Source: Solidesulfovibrio carbinoliphilus subsp. oakridgensis (GTDB taxonomy: Bacteria; Desulfobacterota; Desulfovibrionia; Desulfovibrionales; Desulfovibrionaceae). Taken from it: a stretch of 64,000 nucleotides of DNA. Below, one piece after another: positions 1 to 8,964 of the stretch (position 1 is its first letter; each line of letters starts with the position of its first letter). Location of the stretch: contig NZ_CM001368.1 of NCBI RefSeq assembly GCF_000177215.2, forward strand, positions 248,001 to 312,000, written 5' to 3'. Made by a program: the position numbers and the translations under genes. The notes below the pieces were generated by a model. The model did not search any database. It saw only the letters and a list, made by a program, of their open reading frames with translations, and was not told where the DNA came from.

Positions 1-4
1 GTTT

Positions 5-54
5 GGGGGCCGCGAGTGCCGGGGTGGTTTTGCATCCCGGCACTCGCGGCCCCC
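5..54. repeat. Perfect 19-bp inverted repeat, hairpin
   Basis: Positions 5-23 and 36-54 are perfect reverse complements around a 12-nt T-rich loop. No T-run follows on the plus strand, so it is not a classic intrinsic terminator. It probably ends the transcript of whatever gene lies to the left of the window, just before the repeat copy that precedes queD. Confidence 0.6.
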
Positions 55-65
55 AGGTCGGGAGG

Positions 66-106
66 GTCCGGGAGGGGGTGACCCCCTCCCGGCCGCCGGA
101 GGCATC
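66..106 (+). repeat. Intergenic palindromic repeat, copy 1 (half unit)
   Basis: A perfect palindromic core (68-92, two 11-nt arms around TGA) is followed by the conserved end GCCGCCGGAGGCATC. Bases 64-106 match the reverse complement of the left part of the copy at 14281. The GGAGG of the repeat end (98-102) lies 7 nt before the queD ATG, so the repeat itself provides the Shine-Dalgarno sequence. Confidence 0.8.
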
Positions 107-109
107 TTC

Positions 110-505
110 ATGCTTAATAACAAACGCGGCGTCTGGCAGTTGACGGTGACCGAATCTTTTAGCGCGTCGCACTGCCTGCGGGGCTACGAGGGGCCGTGCG
201 AGAACCTGCACGGCCACAATTTCGGGGTCGAGGCGGTGGTGGAGGGCGAGCGGCTCGATGCCAAGGTCGAGTACCTGATGGATTTCAAGAAGCTGCGCGG
301 CCGGTTGCGCGGGATCCTGGCCGAGTTGGACCACCGGCATTTAAACGACGTCGCGCCCTTTGACGGGGAGAATCCGTCGTCGGAGAATCTGGCCCGGCAT
401 ATTTACAGAAGGCTCGAGGCGGCCCTGGCCGGCGAGGCCGTGACCCTGGTCGCGGTGTCGGTTTCGGAAAAGGACACGAGCAAGGCCACGTACCGCGAAT
501 TGTAG
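110..505 (+). CDS. queD: 6-carboxy-tetrahydropterin synthase QueD
   Basis: This 131-residue protein has the size and motifs of QueD, which converts 7,8-dihydroneopterin triphosphate to 6-carboxytetrahydropterin in queuosine and preQ0 synthesis. The zinc-binding histidines are H21 (in SASH) and H34/H36 (in LHGH). The catalytic cysteine is C30, four residues before H34, and the Asp-His pair lies in LDHRH (D74, H75). The PSSENLA substrate-binding segment is present. The ATG is supported by GGAGG 7 nt upstream, inside a dispersed repeat. No other queuosine genes are nearby, so the context adds little. Cytosolic enzyme. Confidence 0.93.
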   Translation: MLNNKRGVWQLTVTESFSASHCLRGYEGPCENLHGHNFGVEAVVEGERLDAKVEYLMDFKKLRGRLRGILAELDHRHLNDVAPFDGENPSSENLARHIYRRLEAALAGEAVTLVAVSVSEKDTSKATYREL

Positions 506-626
506 GACCAAGGCGGGGCGTGGACCGGCCTACTTGACGGAGCGTGACGTTGTGGCGCAGAGCATGGTCGAGGCAAGGCGCGGCACAGGCCGCCGCAACC
601 CCCGGAGCAGGGCTTTGGAGCAGGCG

Positions 627-1043
627 GTGATCAGAAAGGTCTTTGAGACCATTTCGCTTCCCGGCGACAGCCGTCGGTTGGCCAAGGACGTGGTGGAGTA
701 CCTGGGCGGACACCTTTCCGACCCGGACGCCCTGCACGATCTGGACATCATCCTGACCGAAGCCTGCGCCAACGTCTGCCGCCACGCCTACGGCGGAGCC
801 GCCGGCCGGTTGCAGGTCCGGCTCACCGTCAATACGGGCCGGTACGTGGAACTGGAGATCGTGGACTGGGGCAAGGGGTTCGCCGCCGACGCCCGCTTCG
901 AGAATCCCGGCCCGGACTCCGAAGGCGGCCGGGGCCTCTACATCATGCGCATGCTTTCAAGCGACTGCCAGGTCCACCGGCGAAACGGCGAAAACGTGGT
1001 GTTCATCCACAAGGACATAGGGAGAGCGCGGTGGAAAAGCTGA
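627..1043 (+). CDS. RsbW-like anti-sigma factor / serine kinase (HATPase_c)
   Basis: GHKL-fold ATP-binding protein of the RsbW/SpoIIAB family. The N-box reads EACANVCRHAYGG, the G1 box DWGKGF and the G2 box EGGRGLYIM. Such proteins bind a sigma factor or partner and phosphorylate a STAS-domain antagonist; the next gene encodes one, overlapping by 13 nt. I place the start at GTG 627 because GGAG lies 6 nt upstream and the family's first strand follows at once (138 residues). TTG 534 and ATG 564 are alternative in-frame starts without a good ribosome site. Which sigma factor or output it controls is not shown by the sequence. Confidence 0.82.
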   Translation: MIRKVFETISLPGDSRRLAKDVVEYLGGHLSDPDALHDLDIILTEACANVCRHAYGGAAGRLQVRLTVNTGRYVELEIVDWGKGFAADARFENPGPDSEGGRGLYIMRMLSSDCQVHRRNGENVVFIHKDIGRARWKS

Positions 1044-1372
1044 CCATCAAGCGCGACAGCGACGCGCTCATGCTGCGATACTCCGGTGAAATCACCCTGG
1101 AGATCACAGGCGACCTCAAGCGCCGCCTGGACGCGGAACTGGAAGACGCGGAAGTGAAGGCCGTGATCATCGACCTGTCCGACGTCAGTTTCATGGATTC
1201 CTCGGGCATCGGTTTCCTGGTCTCGGCCAACACCCGGATGCGCAGTTCCGGCCGATCCTTTTTCCTCTACAAACTGAGCAAGCCCGTGGAAAAGACCCTG
1301 GGGCTTGTCCAGCTCCTCCAGTTTTTCCAGATCCTTGCCGACGAAGAAGCCCTGGCCGCCATCCGCGGCTGA
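1031..1372 (+). CDS. STAS-domain anti-sigma factor antagonist (SpoIIAA/RsbV-like)
   Basis: A 113-residue single STAS domain. The segment IDLSDVSFMDSSGIGFL carries the conserved phosphorylatable serine (S57, first Ser of DSSG). It is expected to be phosphorylated by the kinase encoded just upstream and to relieve inhibition when unphosphorylated. The GTG start at 1031 lies inside the upstream gene and has GGGAGAG before it. Overlap implies translational coupling of a kinase/antagonist switch. No PP2C phosphatase partner is encoded in the window. Confidence 0.88.
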   Translation: MEKLTIKRDSDALMLRYSGEITLEITGDLKRRLDAELEDAEVKAVIIDLSDVSFMDSSGIGFLVSANTRMRSSGRSFFLYKLSKPVEKTLGLVQLLQFFQILADEEALAAIRG

Positions 1373-1381
1373 CCGGGCGTC

Positions 1382-3070
1382 ATGACCACTGCCGCCCTTG
1401 TCGCCACGCCGGTTTTTGACGCGGACCGCTTGGCGGACGTCCGTCTGCGGGTGGCCGGCAAGGCCTGGAGCCTGGCCGGACGAAGCGGCGTCGCCGCCGA
1501 GGAGGCCCGGGCCAGGGAGCTTGTCGCCGCAGGCGGCCTGCCGGTCTTTTTGGGAGCCGGGCTCGGCGTGGCCGTCAGGCGCTGCCGGGAGGCCGGCCTG
1601 CCCGTGGCGGTCGTGGACAAGGAAGCGGCCATAAGCGAGGCCACGGGCCTTCGCCGGGCCGTGGCCGGCGATCCGGAGCTCCTGTGGATCGACGCCCCGG
1701 ACGCGGCCACGGCCGCCGCCCTGGTCCGGGAGTTCGCCGTCCGCCACGTTCCGGCCACGCCCACACTCGTTTCCCATCCCGTCTACCTCCGGCTCGACCC
1801 GGCCTATTACGGCGTCCTGCCCCGGCTGCTGACGGCGCACCCGGCCGAGACGCCCCTGCCGCAGCGGTCCCTTTTCCAACAGGCCTTGCCCCGGGTCCTG
1901 TGCCTGACCAGCCGGCTTTTTCTCCTTGGCGAAGTGACCCGGGCCTGCGAGCGCCTGGGCGCGCCGTGCCGGTACCTGGAGACCGGCGACGAGCTCGACC
2001 GCGACGCCTTCGTGGCCCTGGTGCGCGGGGCGGTTGCGGCCTTTCGCCCGGACTTCGTGCTGACGGTCAACCACTTGGGCGTCGACCGCGAGGGCGTGCT
2101 CCTGGAACTTCTGGCCGGCTTGCGCCTGCCCTTGGCCTCGTGGTTCGTGGACAGCCCGGAGTTGACCCTGCCGCTCTACCGGCCGGCGGCCACGGCCGAC
2201 ACCGTCCTTTTCACCTGGGACACGGACAGCCTCGAACCGCTCCGGGCGGCCGGCTTTCCCCACGTCCACTACCTGCCGCTGGCCGCCGACGAGACCCGCT
2301 TCCATCCCCGGACCCGTTTGCCCGAAGCCCATCCCTGGCGGGCCCGGGTATCTTTCGTCGGCAATTCCATGCGGCTTAAAACCGCCTTGCGCCTGGCCGC
2401 CTCCGAGCCGTCGCCGGAGCTTCTTGCCGCCTTCGGCGACCTGGCCGCGAGCTTCGGCCCCTCGCCCCGGCGGCTGGTCCGCGACCACCTGGCCGATGTC
2501 CGGCCGGACCTGCTCCCGGCCTACGAGGCCCTCGGCACCACCGAGCGGCGGTTGGCCTACGAGACGGCCGTCATCTGGGAGTCCACCCGCCGCTACCGGG
2601 CGGCCTGCGTCGAGGGGACCATGGCCCACAGGCCGCTCCTGGTCGGCGACGCCGGCTGGAGCGACACCTTTGCCGGCGAGGGGACCCGGTGGCGGCGGTT
2701 GCCGGAACTGGCCTACTACGACCAGCTGCCGGATTTTTATCCGCTTTCCGACGTCAATTTCAACGCCACCAGTCTGCAGATGAAAGGGGCCGTCAACCAG
2801 CGGGTCTTTGACGTGCCGGCCTGCCGGGCTTTTCTCCTGACCGACGCCCGCCGCCAGATGGAGCGGCTTTTCGAGCCCGGCCGCGAGGTGGCGGTCTACG
2901 CGAGCCCGGAGGAGGCCGGGGAGCTTTTGGCCCGCTACCTGGCCGATCCGGCCGCCCGGGCGGCCCTGGCCCGGGCCGGCCACCGGCGGGTCCTGGCCGA
3001 GCACACTTATCCCCGGCGCATGACGGAGCTTTTCGCGGTAATGCGCCAGACCTTCAAGGCCAGGCCGTGA
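1382..3070 (+). CDS. CgeB-type glycosyltransferase
   Basis: This 562-residue protein resembles CgeB/DUF3880-type glycosyltransferases. The middle part has the family's SWFVDSPE segment, a [10 protein letters not shown] segment and [14 protein letters not shown], followed by a C-terminal GT-B lobe ending in a transferase-like region ([11 protein letters not shown], then [15 protein letters not shown]). It begins 10 nt after the STAS gene and overlaps the next glycosyltransferase by 4 nt (GTGA). The three transferases sit directly before flagellar hook genes, so glycosylation of flagellin or another surface structure is a reasonable inference. The acceptor and sugar cannot be read from sequence. 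Confidence 0.78.
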   Translation: MTTAALVATPVFDADRLADVRLRVAGKAWSLAGRSGVAAEEARARELVAAGGLPVFLGAGLGVAVRRCREAGLPVAVVDKEAAISEATGLRRAVAGDPELLWIDAPDAATAAALVREFAVRHVPATPTLVSHPVYLRLDPAYYGVLPRLLTAHPAETPLPQRSLFQQALPRVLCLTSRLFLLGEVTRACERLGAPCRYLETGDELDRDAFVALVRGAVAAFRPDFVLTVNHLGVDREGVLLELLAGLRLPLASWFVDSPELTLPLYRPAATADTVLFTWDTDSLEPLRAAGFPHVHYLPLAADETRFHPRTRLPEAHPWRARVSFVGNSMRLKTALRLAASEPSPELLAAFGDLAASFGPSPRRLVRDHLADVRPDLLPAYEALGTTERRLAYETAVIWESTRRYRAACVEGTMAHRPLLVGDAGWSDTFAGEGTRWRRLPELAYYDQLPDFYPLSDVNFNATSLQMKGAVNQRVFDVPACRAFLLTDARRQMERLFEPGREVAVYASPEEAGELLARYLADPAARAALARAGHRRVLAEHTYPRRMTELFAVMRQTFKARP

Positions 3071-4749
3071 CCGGGACGATTCCCTTTGGCCGCCTGCCCG
3101 GGCCGCTCTCCCGCCTGCTCCTGGCCGGCGGACGCGGTCCGGGACTGGCCGCCGCCCGGGACGAGGCCGGATGGTCCGGCCCGGCCGCCCTGGCCGACGC
3201 CCTGGCCCTGGCCGTGTGGGAGGACGCGCCCCTTGCGCCCGAGGCCGCGGCCGTGGCGGCGGCCCGGCACGCCGGCCGGCCGTTTTTGCCGCCAGAGACC
3301 AATCGCGTCGTGGCCGCCGTGGCCGCCTCTGCCCGGCCGGCCGGGCCGGAACCCTATTTCGACCGTCTGGCCGCCCGGCGGGAGATTCCCAAAATGCTGG
3401 CCTATCTCCTGGACCGCCATCGCAAGGACCCGGCCGACGCCGGCATCCTTCACCGCCTGTCCTGCCTGGCGCCGATGGCCGACGCGGCCGGGGAGGGGGC
3501 CTTGGCCGAGGTGGCGGCTCTTCTGGCGGATTTGGCCGGACCTCTGGCCCCGGCCGGGGCCCTGGTGGCCGGCGAACTGTCCCTCCTGGCCGGCCGGACG
3601 GACGCGGCCGAGGCGCATCTGCGCCGGTCCCTGGCCGGCCTGCCGACGGCGGCCGCCGGGCTGCGTCTGGCCGAAGCGCTTTTGCGCCAGGGCGGACGGG
3701 AGGCCGCCCTGGCCGAGCTGGCCGCCGCCTGCGCCGGCCGGCCTTGCGACGTCCTGGCCACCACGCGCCTGTACGACCTGGCCACCGGCCTGGCCGACCG
3801 GCTGGAGCCGCTGCCGGGCCCCGTGGCCGTGCTGCTGTATTCCTTTAATAGTGCGCCGCTTCTGGCCCGGACCCTCGAGGCCCTGGAGGCGACCGACTGG
3901 GCCTTCGCGCCGGCCGGAGCCCGCATCGTCGTGCTGGACAACGGCAGCGCCGACGACACGGCCGCCGTCTGCGCCGCCGCCCGGGACCGGTCCGCCGGCC
4001 GGCTCGAAGTTGTTTCGCTGCCGGTCAACGTGGGAGCCCCGGCCGCCCGCAACTGGCTGGCCGCCCTGCCGCCGGTCCGGGCCGCCGCCTTTGCGGCCTA
4101 TCTCGACGACGACGCGCTGGTCCCTCCGGACTGGCTCGGCCGGTTCGGCGCGGCCGTGGCCGCCATGCCCGGGGCCGGCGTCTGGGGAAGCCTTGTCCGG
4201 GCCACCGACGCCCCGCGTTTCGTCCAGTCGGCCGACACCCATCTCCTGCCCACGCCGCGCGGGCAGGACGGGGAGAGCCGGGCCTTTGCCCTGGCCCGGC
4301 CCTGGCTGACCACGGCCGACTGGGGCCAGTATGCCCTGTGCCGGCCGTGCGCCTCGGTCACGGGCTGCTGCCACCTTTTTCGCACCGACGTTCTCACCGG
4401 CCTTGGCGGCTTCGACATCCGCTTTTCCCCGACCCAGTACGACGACCTGGACCTGGACATCCGCCAGCTCCTGGCCGGCCGGCCGGCCGCCTGCCAGGGG
4501 CATTTGACGGTCCTACACGCCAAGGCCACGGGCGCGGCCGCCCACGTCGGCGGCAAACAGTACGGCTCGGCATTCGCCAACCAGTTCAAGCTCCACCACA
4601 AATACGACGACGGACAGATCGAGGCGGCCGCGCGGACGGCCTTCGACGCCCTGGCCGCGGATCTGGCCGGCAAGATCGAAACCCTGGCCGGCCTGGGCCT
4701 GATCGGGCCGGAAACACCGGAAGCGGGGGAGGGCGAGCGTGGCGTCTGA
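3067..4749 (+). CDS. Glycosyltransferase family 2 protein
   Basis: 560 residues. The first half (about 1-250) is alanine-rich and helical, resembling degenerate TPR-like repeats. The second half is a GT-A family 2 domain: [21 protein letters not shown], then [11 protein letters not shown], and the metal-binding DxD region [15 protein letters not shown], followed by a [18 protein letters not shown] acceptor-site segment. The GTG start overlaps the preceding stop (GTGA), and the gene overlaps the next one by 11 nt, so the three transferases are translationally coupled. Probably cytosolic or membrane-associated. Substrate unknown. Confidence 0.82.
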   Translation: MTGTIPFGRLPGPLSRLLLAGGRGPGLAAARDEAGWSGPAALADALALAVWEDAPLAPEAAAVAAARHAGRPFLPPETNRVVAAVAASARPAGPEPYFDRLAARREIPKMLAYLLDRHRKDPADAGILHRLSCLAPMADAAGEGALAEVAALLADLAGPLAPAGALVAGELSLLAGRTDAAEAHLRRSLAGLPTAAAGLRLAEALLRQGGREAALAELAAACAGRPCDVLATTRLYDLATGLADRLEPLPGPVAVLLYSFNSAPLLARTLEALEATDWAFAPAGARIVVLDNGSADDTAAVCAAARDRSAGRLEVVSLPVNVGAPAARNWLAALPPVRAAAFAAYLDDDALVPPDWLGRFGAAVAAMPGAGVWGSLVRATDAPRFVQSADTHLLPTPRGQDGESRAFALARPWLTTADWGQYALCRPCASVTGCCHLFRTDVLTGLGGFDIRFSPTQYDDLDLDIRQLLAGRPAACQGHLTVLHAKATGAAAHVGGKQYGSAFANQFKLHHKYDDGQIEAAARTAFDALAADLAGKIETLAGLGLIGPETPEAGEGERGV

Positions 4750-6181
4750 GGCCGGTTCCATCGTGGTCATCCAGACCCAGCGGATGGGGGACCTGATCCT
4801 CACCTATCCGCTGCTCCTGTGGCTGGCCAGGGAGTATCCCGGGCACGCACTCACGGTGGTGGCCGAGCCGACCTTTGCCGGGCCGCTGGCTCCCTTGAGC
4901 CCCCCGGCCGCGTATGTCCCCCTGGCCCGGGGCGGGGAGTTGGCTGGACGCGGGCACGATTTGGTCGTGAACCTGAGCATCCGGCCCGAGGCCGCCCGGC
5001 TGGCCGGGGAGCTCGCCGCCCCCAGGCGCCTTGGGCCCGTGGCCGACGCGGCCGGGGTGGTCCGGGTCGGCGGCGACTGGCAGCTCTACCGGGCCTCGGT
5101 GGTGCACAACAACCGCCACAACCGCTTCCACTGGGCGGAACTGAACGCCCTGGACGTGGTGCCGGTGGCGGACATGGCCCGAACCGTCTGGCCGGCTCCG
5201 CGCACCGGCGGCCCGGGCCGCCGACGGGTCGGCGTCTTCGTCGGGGCCAGCGAGCCGGACAAGCGGCCGAGCGTGGATTTCACGGCCCGGTTCGTCCGGG
5301 AGCTGGCCGGCCGGGGCCTGGTGCCGGTGCTGCTTGGCGGGCCGGGAGAGGTCGAACTCGGGGCCGAGGCGGCAAGACGGGCCGGCATCCCGGTCACCAA
5401 CCTGTGCGGCCGGCTCGGGCTCAAGGAACTGGCCGTCATCGGCCAGGACCTGGCGCTTTTGGTCACGCCGGACACCGGGCCCATGCATCTGGCCGCCTGG
5501 ACCGGCTGGCGGGTGCTGAACCTCTCCATCGGCCCGGTCAGCGCCCATGAAACCGGCCCCTACCAGCCCGGGCATTTTGTGCTCAGGCCGCGCATGTCCT
5601 GCCGGGGCTGCTGGGCCTGCGTCCGGGAGCGGCCGGTCTGCCGGGCCGGGCTCGATCCGGCCCGGGTGGCCTATGTGGCGGCCAGGCTGGCCCGGGGCGA
5701 GGACTGCCGGCTGGCCGGGGCCCGGGTGCCGGGCTACGAACTCCTGCGAAGCGCCCGGGACGATGCCGGCCTCTACGGCCTCGTGCCGGTGTCGCCGGAC
5801 CACCGCCCAGGCGGCCGGCCGGACGGTCCGTGCGACGCCCGGGAAGCCGTGGGCGGGCTGTGGCAGGCGGTCTTCGGCTGGTTTTTCGGAGCCTGGGGCG
5901 AGGACCGCGCCGCCCTGGCCCTGGCCGGGCTCGCGGCCGGCCATCCGGCCCTGGCCGGCCGGTTCTCCCGGAGCCTGGCCGGCCTCGGCGCGGCCCTCGG
6001 GCGCGATGCCCGCCAGGGCAGCGTGCCGGATACGGGCTTTGCCCGGCGCTTCGCGCCGCTGGTGCGGCCGCTGGCCGGATTTTTCGAGCGGGTGCTGCAA
6101 AACGGCGACGGCGACCGGCCGTCGCGCCTGCGCTGCCTGTCGCTTCTGGCCCGGCTGGCCGCCCTGGGTTCCCGGCCCTGA
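4739..6181 (+). CDS. Glycosyltransferase family 9 (heptosyltransferase-like)
   Basis: 480 residues. The N-terminus (IVVIQTQRMGDLILTYPLL) is the GT9 RxGDxxLTxP signature of ADP-heptose:LPS heptosyltransferases. The second Rossmann lobe carries VGVFVGASEPDKRPS and the nucleotide-sugar site LLVTPDTGPMHLAAW. A cysteine-rich insert (MSCRGCWACVRERPVC) and a C-terminal alanine/arginine-rich extension of about 130 residues go beyond the usual family length. GTG start at 4739 inside the GT2 gene. A candidate terminator at 6221-6256 may end this operon before the fliK promoter. Confidence 0.8.
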   Translation: MASEAGSIVVIQTQRMGDLILTYPLLLWLAREYPGHALTVVAEPTFAGPLAPLSPPAAYVPLARGGELAGRGHDLVVNLSIRPEAARLAGELAAPRRLGPVADAAGVVRVGGDWQLYRASVVHNNRHNRFHWAELNALDVVPVADMARTVWPAPRTGGPGRRRVGVFVGASEPDKRPSVDFTARFVRELAGRGLVPVLLGGPGEVELGAEAARRAGIPVTNLCGRLGLKELAVIGQDLALLVTPDTGPMHLAAWTGWRVLNLSIGPVSAHETGPYQPGHFVLRPRMSCRGCWACVRERPVCRAGLDPARVAYVAARLARGEDCRLAGARVPGYELLRSARDDAGLYGLVPVSPDHRPGGRPDGPCDAREAVGGLWQAVFGWFFGAWGEDRAALALAGLAAGHPALAGRFSRSLAGLGAALGRDARQGSVPDTGFARRFAPLVRPLAGFFERVLQNGDGDRPSRLRCLSLLARLAALGSRP

Positions 6182-6220
6182 CCGGGCCGGAAAAAAACTC
6201 CCTCCCCGATTTCTTTCAAT

Positions 6221-6256
6221 TCGGCAAGATGCTGCCGATTCTTCTCTTTTTTATTT
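6221..6256 (+). terminator. Candidate intrinsic terminator after the GT operon
   Basis: A short stem TCGGCA/TGCCGA (6221-6226 and 6233-6238) is followed by a T-rich tract to 6256. The stem is only 6 bp, so strength is uncertain. It lies between the last glycosyltransferase and the fliK promoter. Confidence 0.45.
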
Positions 6257-6271
6257 GGAACGGGTCTTGAA
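6256..6271 (+). promoter_or_regulatory. Candidate sigma-54 promoter of fliK-flgD-flgE
   Basis: TGGAACGGGTCTTGAA matches the sigma-54 consensus TGGCACG-N4-TTGCW except that the C after the first GG is A and the -12 GC reads GA. Spacing is exact. Predicted transcription start is near 6282, a few bases before the AGGAGG of fliK. The -12 mismatch lowers confidence. Confidence 0.5.
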
Positions 6272-6297
6272 GAATACCGGGCGTCAGGAGGCCCAGT

Positions 6298-8205
6298 ATG
6301 CAGATTCTTCCCCTCGCCACCCAAAGCGCCAAAAGCGCGGCCGACACCAGCGTCACTTCCAGCGCCGATCTGGCCAAGCGCCAGTCGGCCCTGTTCGCCA
6401 GCCTGCTTGACAGCGCCCGGTCCGACGCGGCCTCGATCGCGGGCCAGTCCGAAACCTCCTCGGCCGCTTCGAGCACCGTGGCCGACACGGCGACGGCCGG
6501 GCCAAGCGACCAGGATCTCGTGAACCTGCCCGTGACCCGGGAAGATATTGCCGCCCTCCACGACGACCTGAAGGCCGAGGGTTTTTCCGACGAAGAACTT
6601 TCCGCCATGCAGGACCGGGCCGACAGTCCCACGGGGCTGACCTGGCGCGAAGTGATGGACGAGGTCAAAAAGAAGGTCTCCAAGACGGAAGCCACCGAGA
6701 AGAAGGAAGTTTCCAACGACGACAAGGTCGAGCTCCTCGGACTTTTCGGCAAGCTCGGCTTCACCCCCGCCGAATCCCAGAACCTGATCGATTCCCTGGC
6801 CAAGGGCGAGACCGAAGCCGTGTGGGCGGCGGTCAACCAGAAGGTGGCGGGCCTGCCCTCCGACGGCACGGTCAGCCTCGGTTCCACGGAAATGACCGCG
6901 CTGGCCCGGGCCATGAATCTTTCCGAAGACGGCCAAAAGCGCCTGGCCGCGCTTTTCGACCAGTCGAACGCCGCTTCGGGCCTGGCCGGTCAGGGCCTGG
7001 CCACGGCCATGTCCCTGGTCAAAAACGAGCTGGTCGCCCAGATCGGCAAGGAAAACCAGGCCCTGGCCGATTTCCGCCAGAAGGCCGCCGGGGTCATGGC
7101 CCAGGCCTGGCAGCGGGAAACGGGCAAGAAGAATTCCGACCTGCACCAGGACGACGTGGCCCGCAAGGCGGCCCAGGTCGTGGCCATGAACAGCGGCAAG
7201 GACAAGACTTCCGATGTGCCGACCGCCAGTCAGCCGAGTGTGGACGTCCTGGCCGACGTGCCCGCGGCCGGCGCGGGCCAGGCGCAGCAGGAAAGCCAGA
7301 CGCATCAGGCGCGTCAGGCCGGGCAGGCCGGCAGCGACGGATCGGCCAAGACGGCCGCCGACCTGGCTAGCCGGGCCGGCGCAGTGGCGGCCGACCAGGC
7401 CCTGGCCTCGGGCCAGAACGGCCAGGCGGATCCCGGCCAGCAGGCGGGCACGCCCGCCACGCCCCGCACCCCGGTGTCGGACAAGGCCGTGGCCGCCGCC
7501 CTCCAGACCGCGGGCCGCGATGCGGGAAATTTCACCGGCAACCAGCAGGGCGGCGCGGGCGGCACCTTTGACCACGCCGACCAGGAAGCCGGCTGGGGCG
7601 CCTTCTGGAGCAAGGTCCGCACGGACAAGATTTCCGGCCAGACAACTTCGGCCGGGCAGTCCACGGCCACCCAGACCATGGCCGCCATGGACGCGGTGGC
7701 CGGAGCCGGGGCCGGCAAGACGGCCAAGACCTTTGATCCGGCCCTGGCGGCCCGGGCGGCCCGGCAGCTCGAAACCGGCATCCTGCGCAACGTCGGCGGG
7801 GACGCCAAGCAGCTGACCCTGCACCTTTCGCCGGACGAACTCGGCAAGCTCTCCGTCACCCTGACGGTCAAGGACAAGGAAGTCCGGGCGGTCATCATGG
7901 CCGATAATTCCGACACCGCGGCCATGCTCCAGGACCAGGCGGCCAAGATCAAGCAGACCCTGGAAGACCAGGGCTTCAAGGTGACCAAGCTCGATGTGCA
8001 GACGGGCCTGGCCCAGGACAACCAGGGCACCTGGCAAAGCCCGGAGCAGCACAACCTGGCCCGCGAACAACGCGAGGCCGTGGAGCGGATGCGGTCGTCC
8101 CTGCGCCTGGCTCGCGACGGCGGAACCGGATTCGGGGCCGAGGACGCGGGATTCACTCCCGCGACCACTGCCAGCCGGGCCGCCGGACTCGATCTTTTCG
8201 CCTAG
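6298..8205 (+). CDS. fliK: Flagellar hook-length control protein FliK
   Basis: 635 residues. The N-terminal 450 residues are alanine/glutamine/serine-rich and low in complexity, as expected of the FliK ruler. The C-terminal domain (about 485-565; LTLHLSPDELGKLSVTL and KIKQTLEDQGFKVTKLDV) is the Flg_hook substrate-switching domain. FliK measures the hook and switches the export gate to filament substrates. ATG 6298 has AGGAGG 6 nt upstream. It is the first gene of fliK-flgD-flgE, with a 15-nt gap to flgD. Length is above average for FliK but normal for this lineage's long alanine-rich rulers. Confidence 0.9.
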   Translation: MQILPLATQSAKSAADTSVTSSADLAKRQSALFASLLDSARSDAASIAGQSETSSAASSTVADTATAGPSDQDLVNLPVTREDIAALHDDLKAEGFSDEELSAMQDRADSPTGLTWREVMDEVKKKVSKTEATEKKEVSNDDKVELLGLFGKLGFTPAESQNLIDSLAKGETEAVWAAVNQKVAGLPSDGTVSLGSTEMTALARAMNLSEDGQKRLAALFDQSNAASGLAGQGLATAMSLVKNELVAQIGKENQALADFRQKAAGVMAQAWQRETGKKNSDLHQDDVARKAAQVVAMNSGKDKTSDVPTASQPSVDVLADVPAAGAGQAQQESQTHQARQAGQAGSDGSAKTAADLASRAGAVAADQALASGQNGQADPGQQAGTPATPRTPVSDKAVAAALQTAGRDAGNFTGNQQGGAGGTFDHADQEAGWGAFWSKVRTDKISGQTTSAGQSTATQTMAAMDAVAGAGAGKTAKTFDPALAARAARQLETGILRNVGGDAKQLTLHLSPDELGKLSVTLTVKDKEVRAVIMADNSDTAAMLQDQAAKIKQTLEDQGFKVTKLDVQTGLAQDNQGTWQSPEQHNLAREQREAVERMRSSLRLARDGGTGFGAEDAGFTPATTASRAAGLDLFA

Positions 8206-8220
8206 CAACGGAGTTACGCC

Positions 8221-8928
8221 ATGAGTTACGCCAGCAGCCTTCTCGGAACCGACTCCTCCAGCAGCAGTAGTTCCACAACGACCCAAAAGGCCTCCTCGAG
8301 CCTGGGCCAGGACGCCTTCCTGCAGCTCCTCGTCACCCAGCTGCAGTACCAGGACCCGCTCAATCCCATGGACGACAAGGAATTCGTGGCCGAACTGGCC
8401 CAGTTTTCGAGTCTCGAGCAGCTGACGGAAATCAACACCGGCATCGACAATCTGGCCATCCAGGGCACGCAGCAGCAACTGCTCGGCGCGGTCAATTTCA
8501 TCGGCAAGACCATCGAAGCCACGGGCAACGCCGTGAGCCTGGCCGACGGCAAGGCCAGCGCCGTGACCTTCACCCTGCCAACAGACGCCGAGACCTGCCT
8601 GGTCAACGTCCTCGACACGTCGGGACAGGTCGTGCGCACCGTGGACCTCGGGGCCACGACGGCCGGGGCGGTGGAATTCGTCTGGGACGGCAAGGATTAC
8701 AATGGCAACACCATGGATGACGGCCAGTACCAGGTGGCCATGACCGCCACCGACGCAGACAGCGGACTGATCAAGACCTCTTCCACCATGACCGGGACCG
8801 TGCAGGGAATCGCCCAGGAAAACGGCACCTATTACCTCAATATCGGCGATGGGCGCAACGTGGCCTTCACCGACATCACCAACGTGCTCAACGCGTCGAG
8901 CGCAACTGATACGGATGCGGCTTCCTAG
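8221..8928 (+). CDS. flgD: Flagellar hook cap protein FlgD
   Basis: 235 residues. The N-terminal export and scaffold region has the family signature DAFLQLLVTQLQYQDPLNP followed by EFVAELAQFSSLEQLTEI. The C-terminal half holds the FlgD Ig-like and Tudor-like domains (VEFVWDGKDYNGNTMDDGQY, the FLIG repeat). It caps the growing hook so FlgE subunits can polymerise and is discarded when the hook is finished. It lies between fliK and flgE, the usual order, and shares their transcript. Confidence 0.94.
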   Translation: MSYASSLLGTDSSSSSSSTTTQKASSSLGQDAFLQLLVTQLQYQDPLNPMDDKEFVAELAQFSSLEQLTEINTGIDNLAIQGTQQQLLGAVNFIGKTIEATGNAVSLADGKASAVTFTLPTDAETCLVNVLDTSGQVVRTVDLGATTAGAVEFVWDGKDYNGNTMDDGQYQVAMTATDADSGLIKTSSTMTGTVQGIAQENGTYYLNIGDGRNVAFTDITNVLNASSATDTDAAS

Positions 8929-8964
8929 GCAGCGCCGGCTTAAAGACGCAAGGGGGATAACAGT

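Noticed and set aside
938-3004. 688-codon open frame on the minus strand
   Set aside because: Arginine/glycine/glutamine-rich shadow of the plus-strand glycosyltransferase gene in GC-rich DNA; no family motifs.
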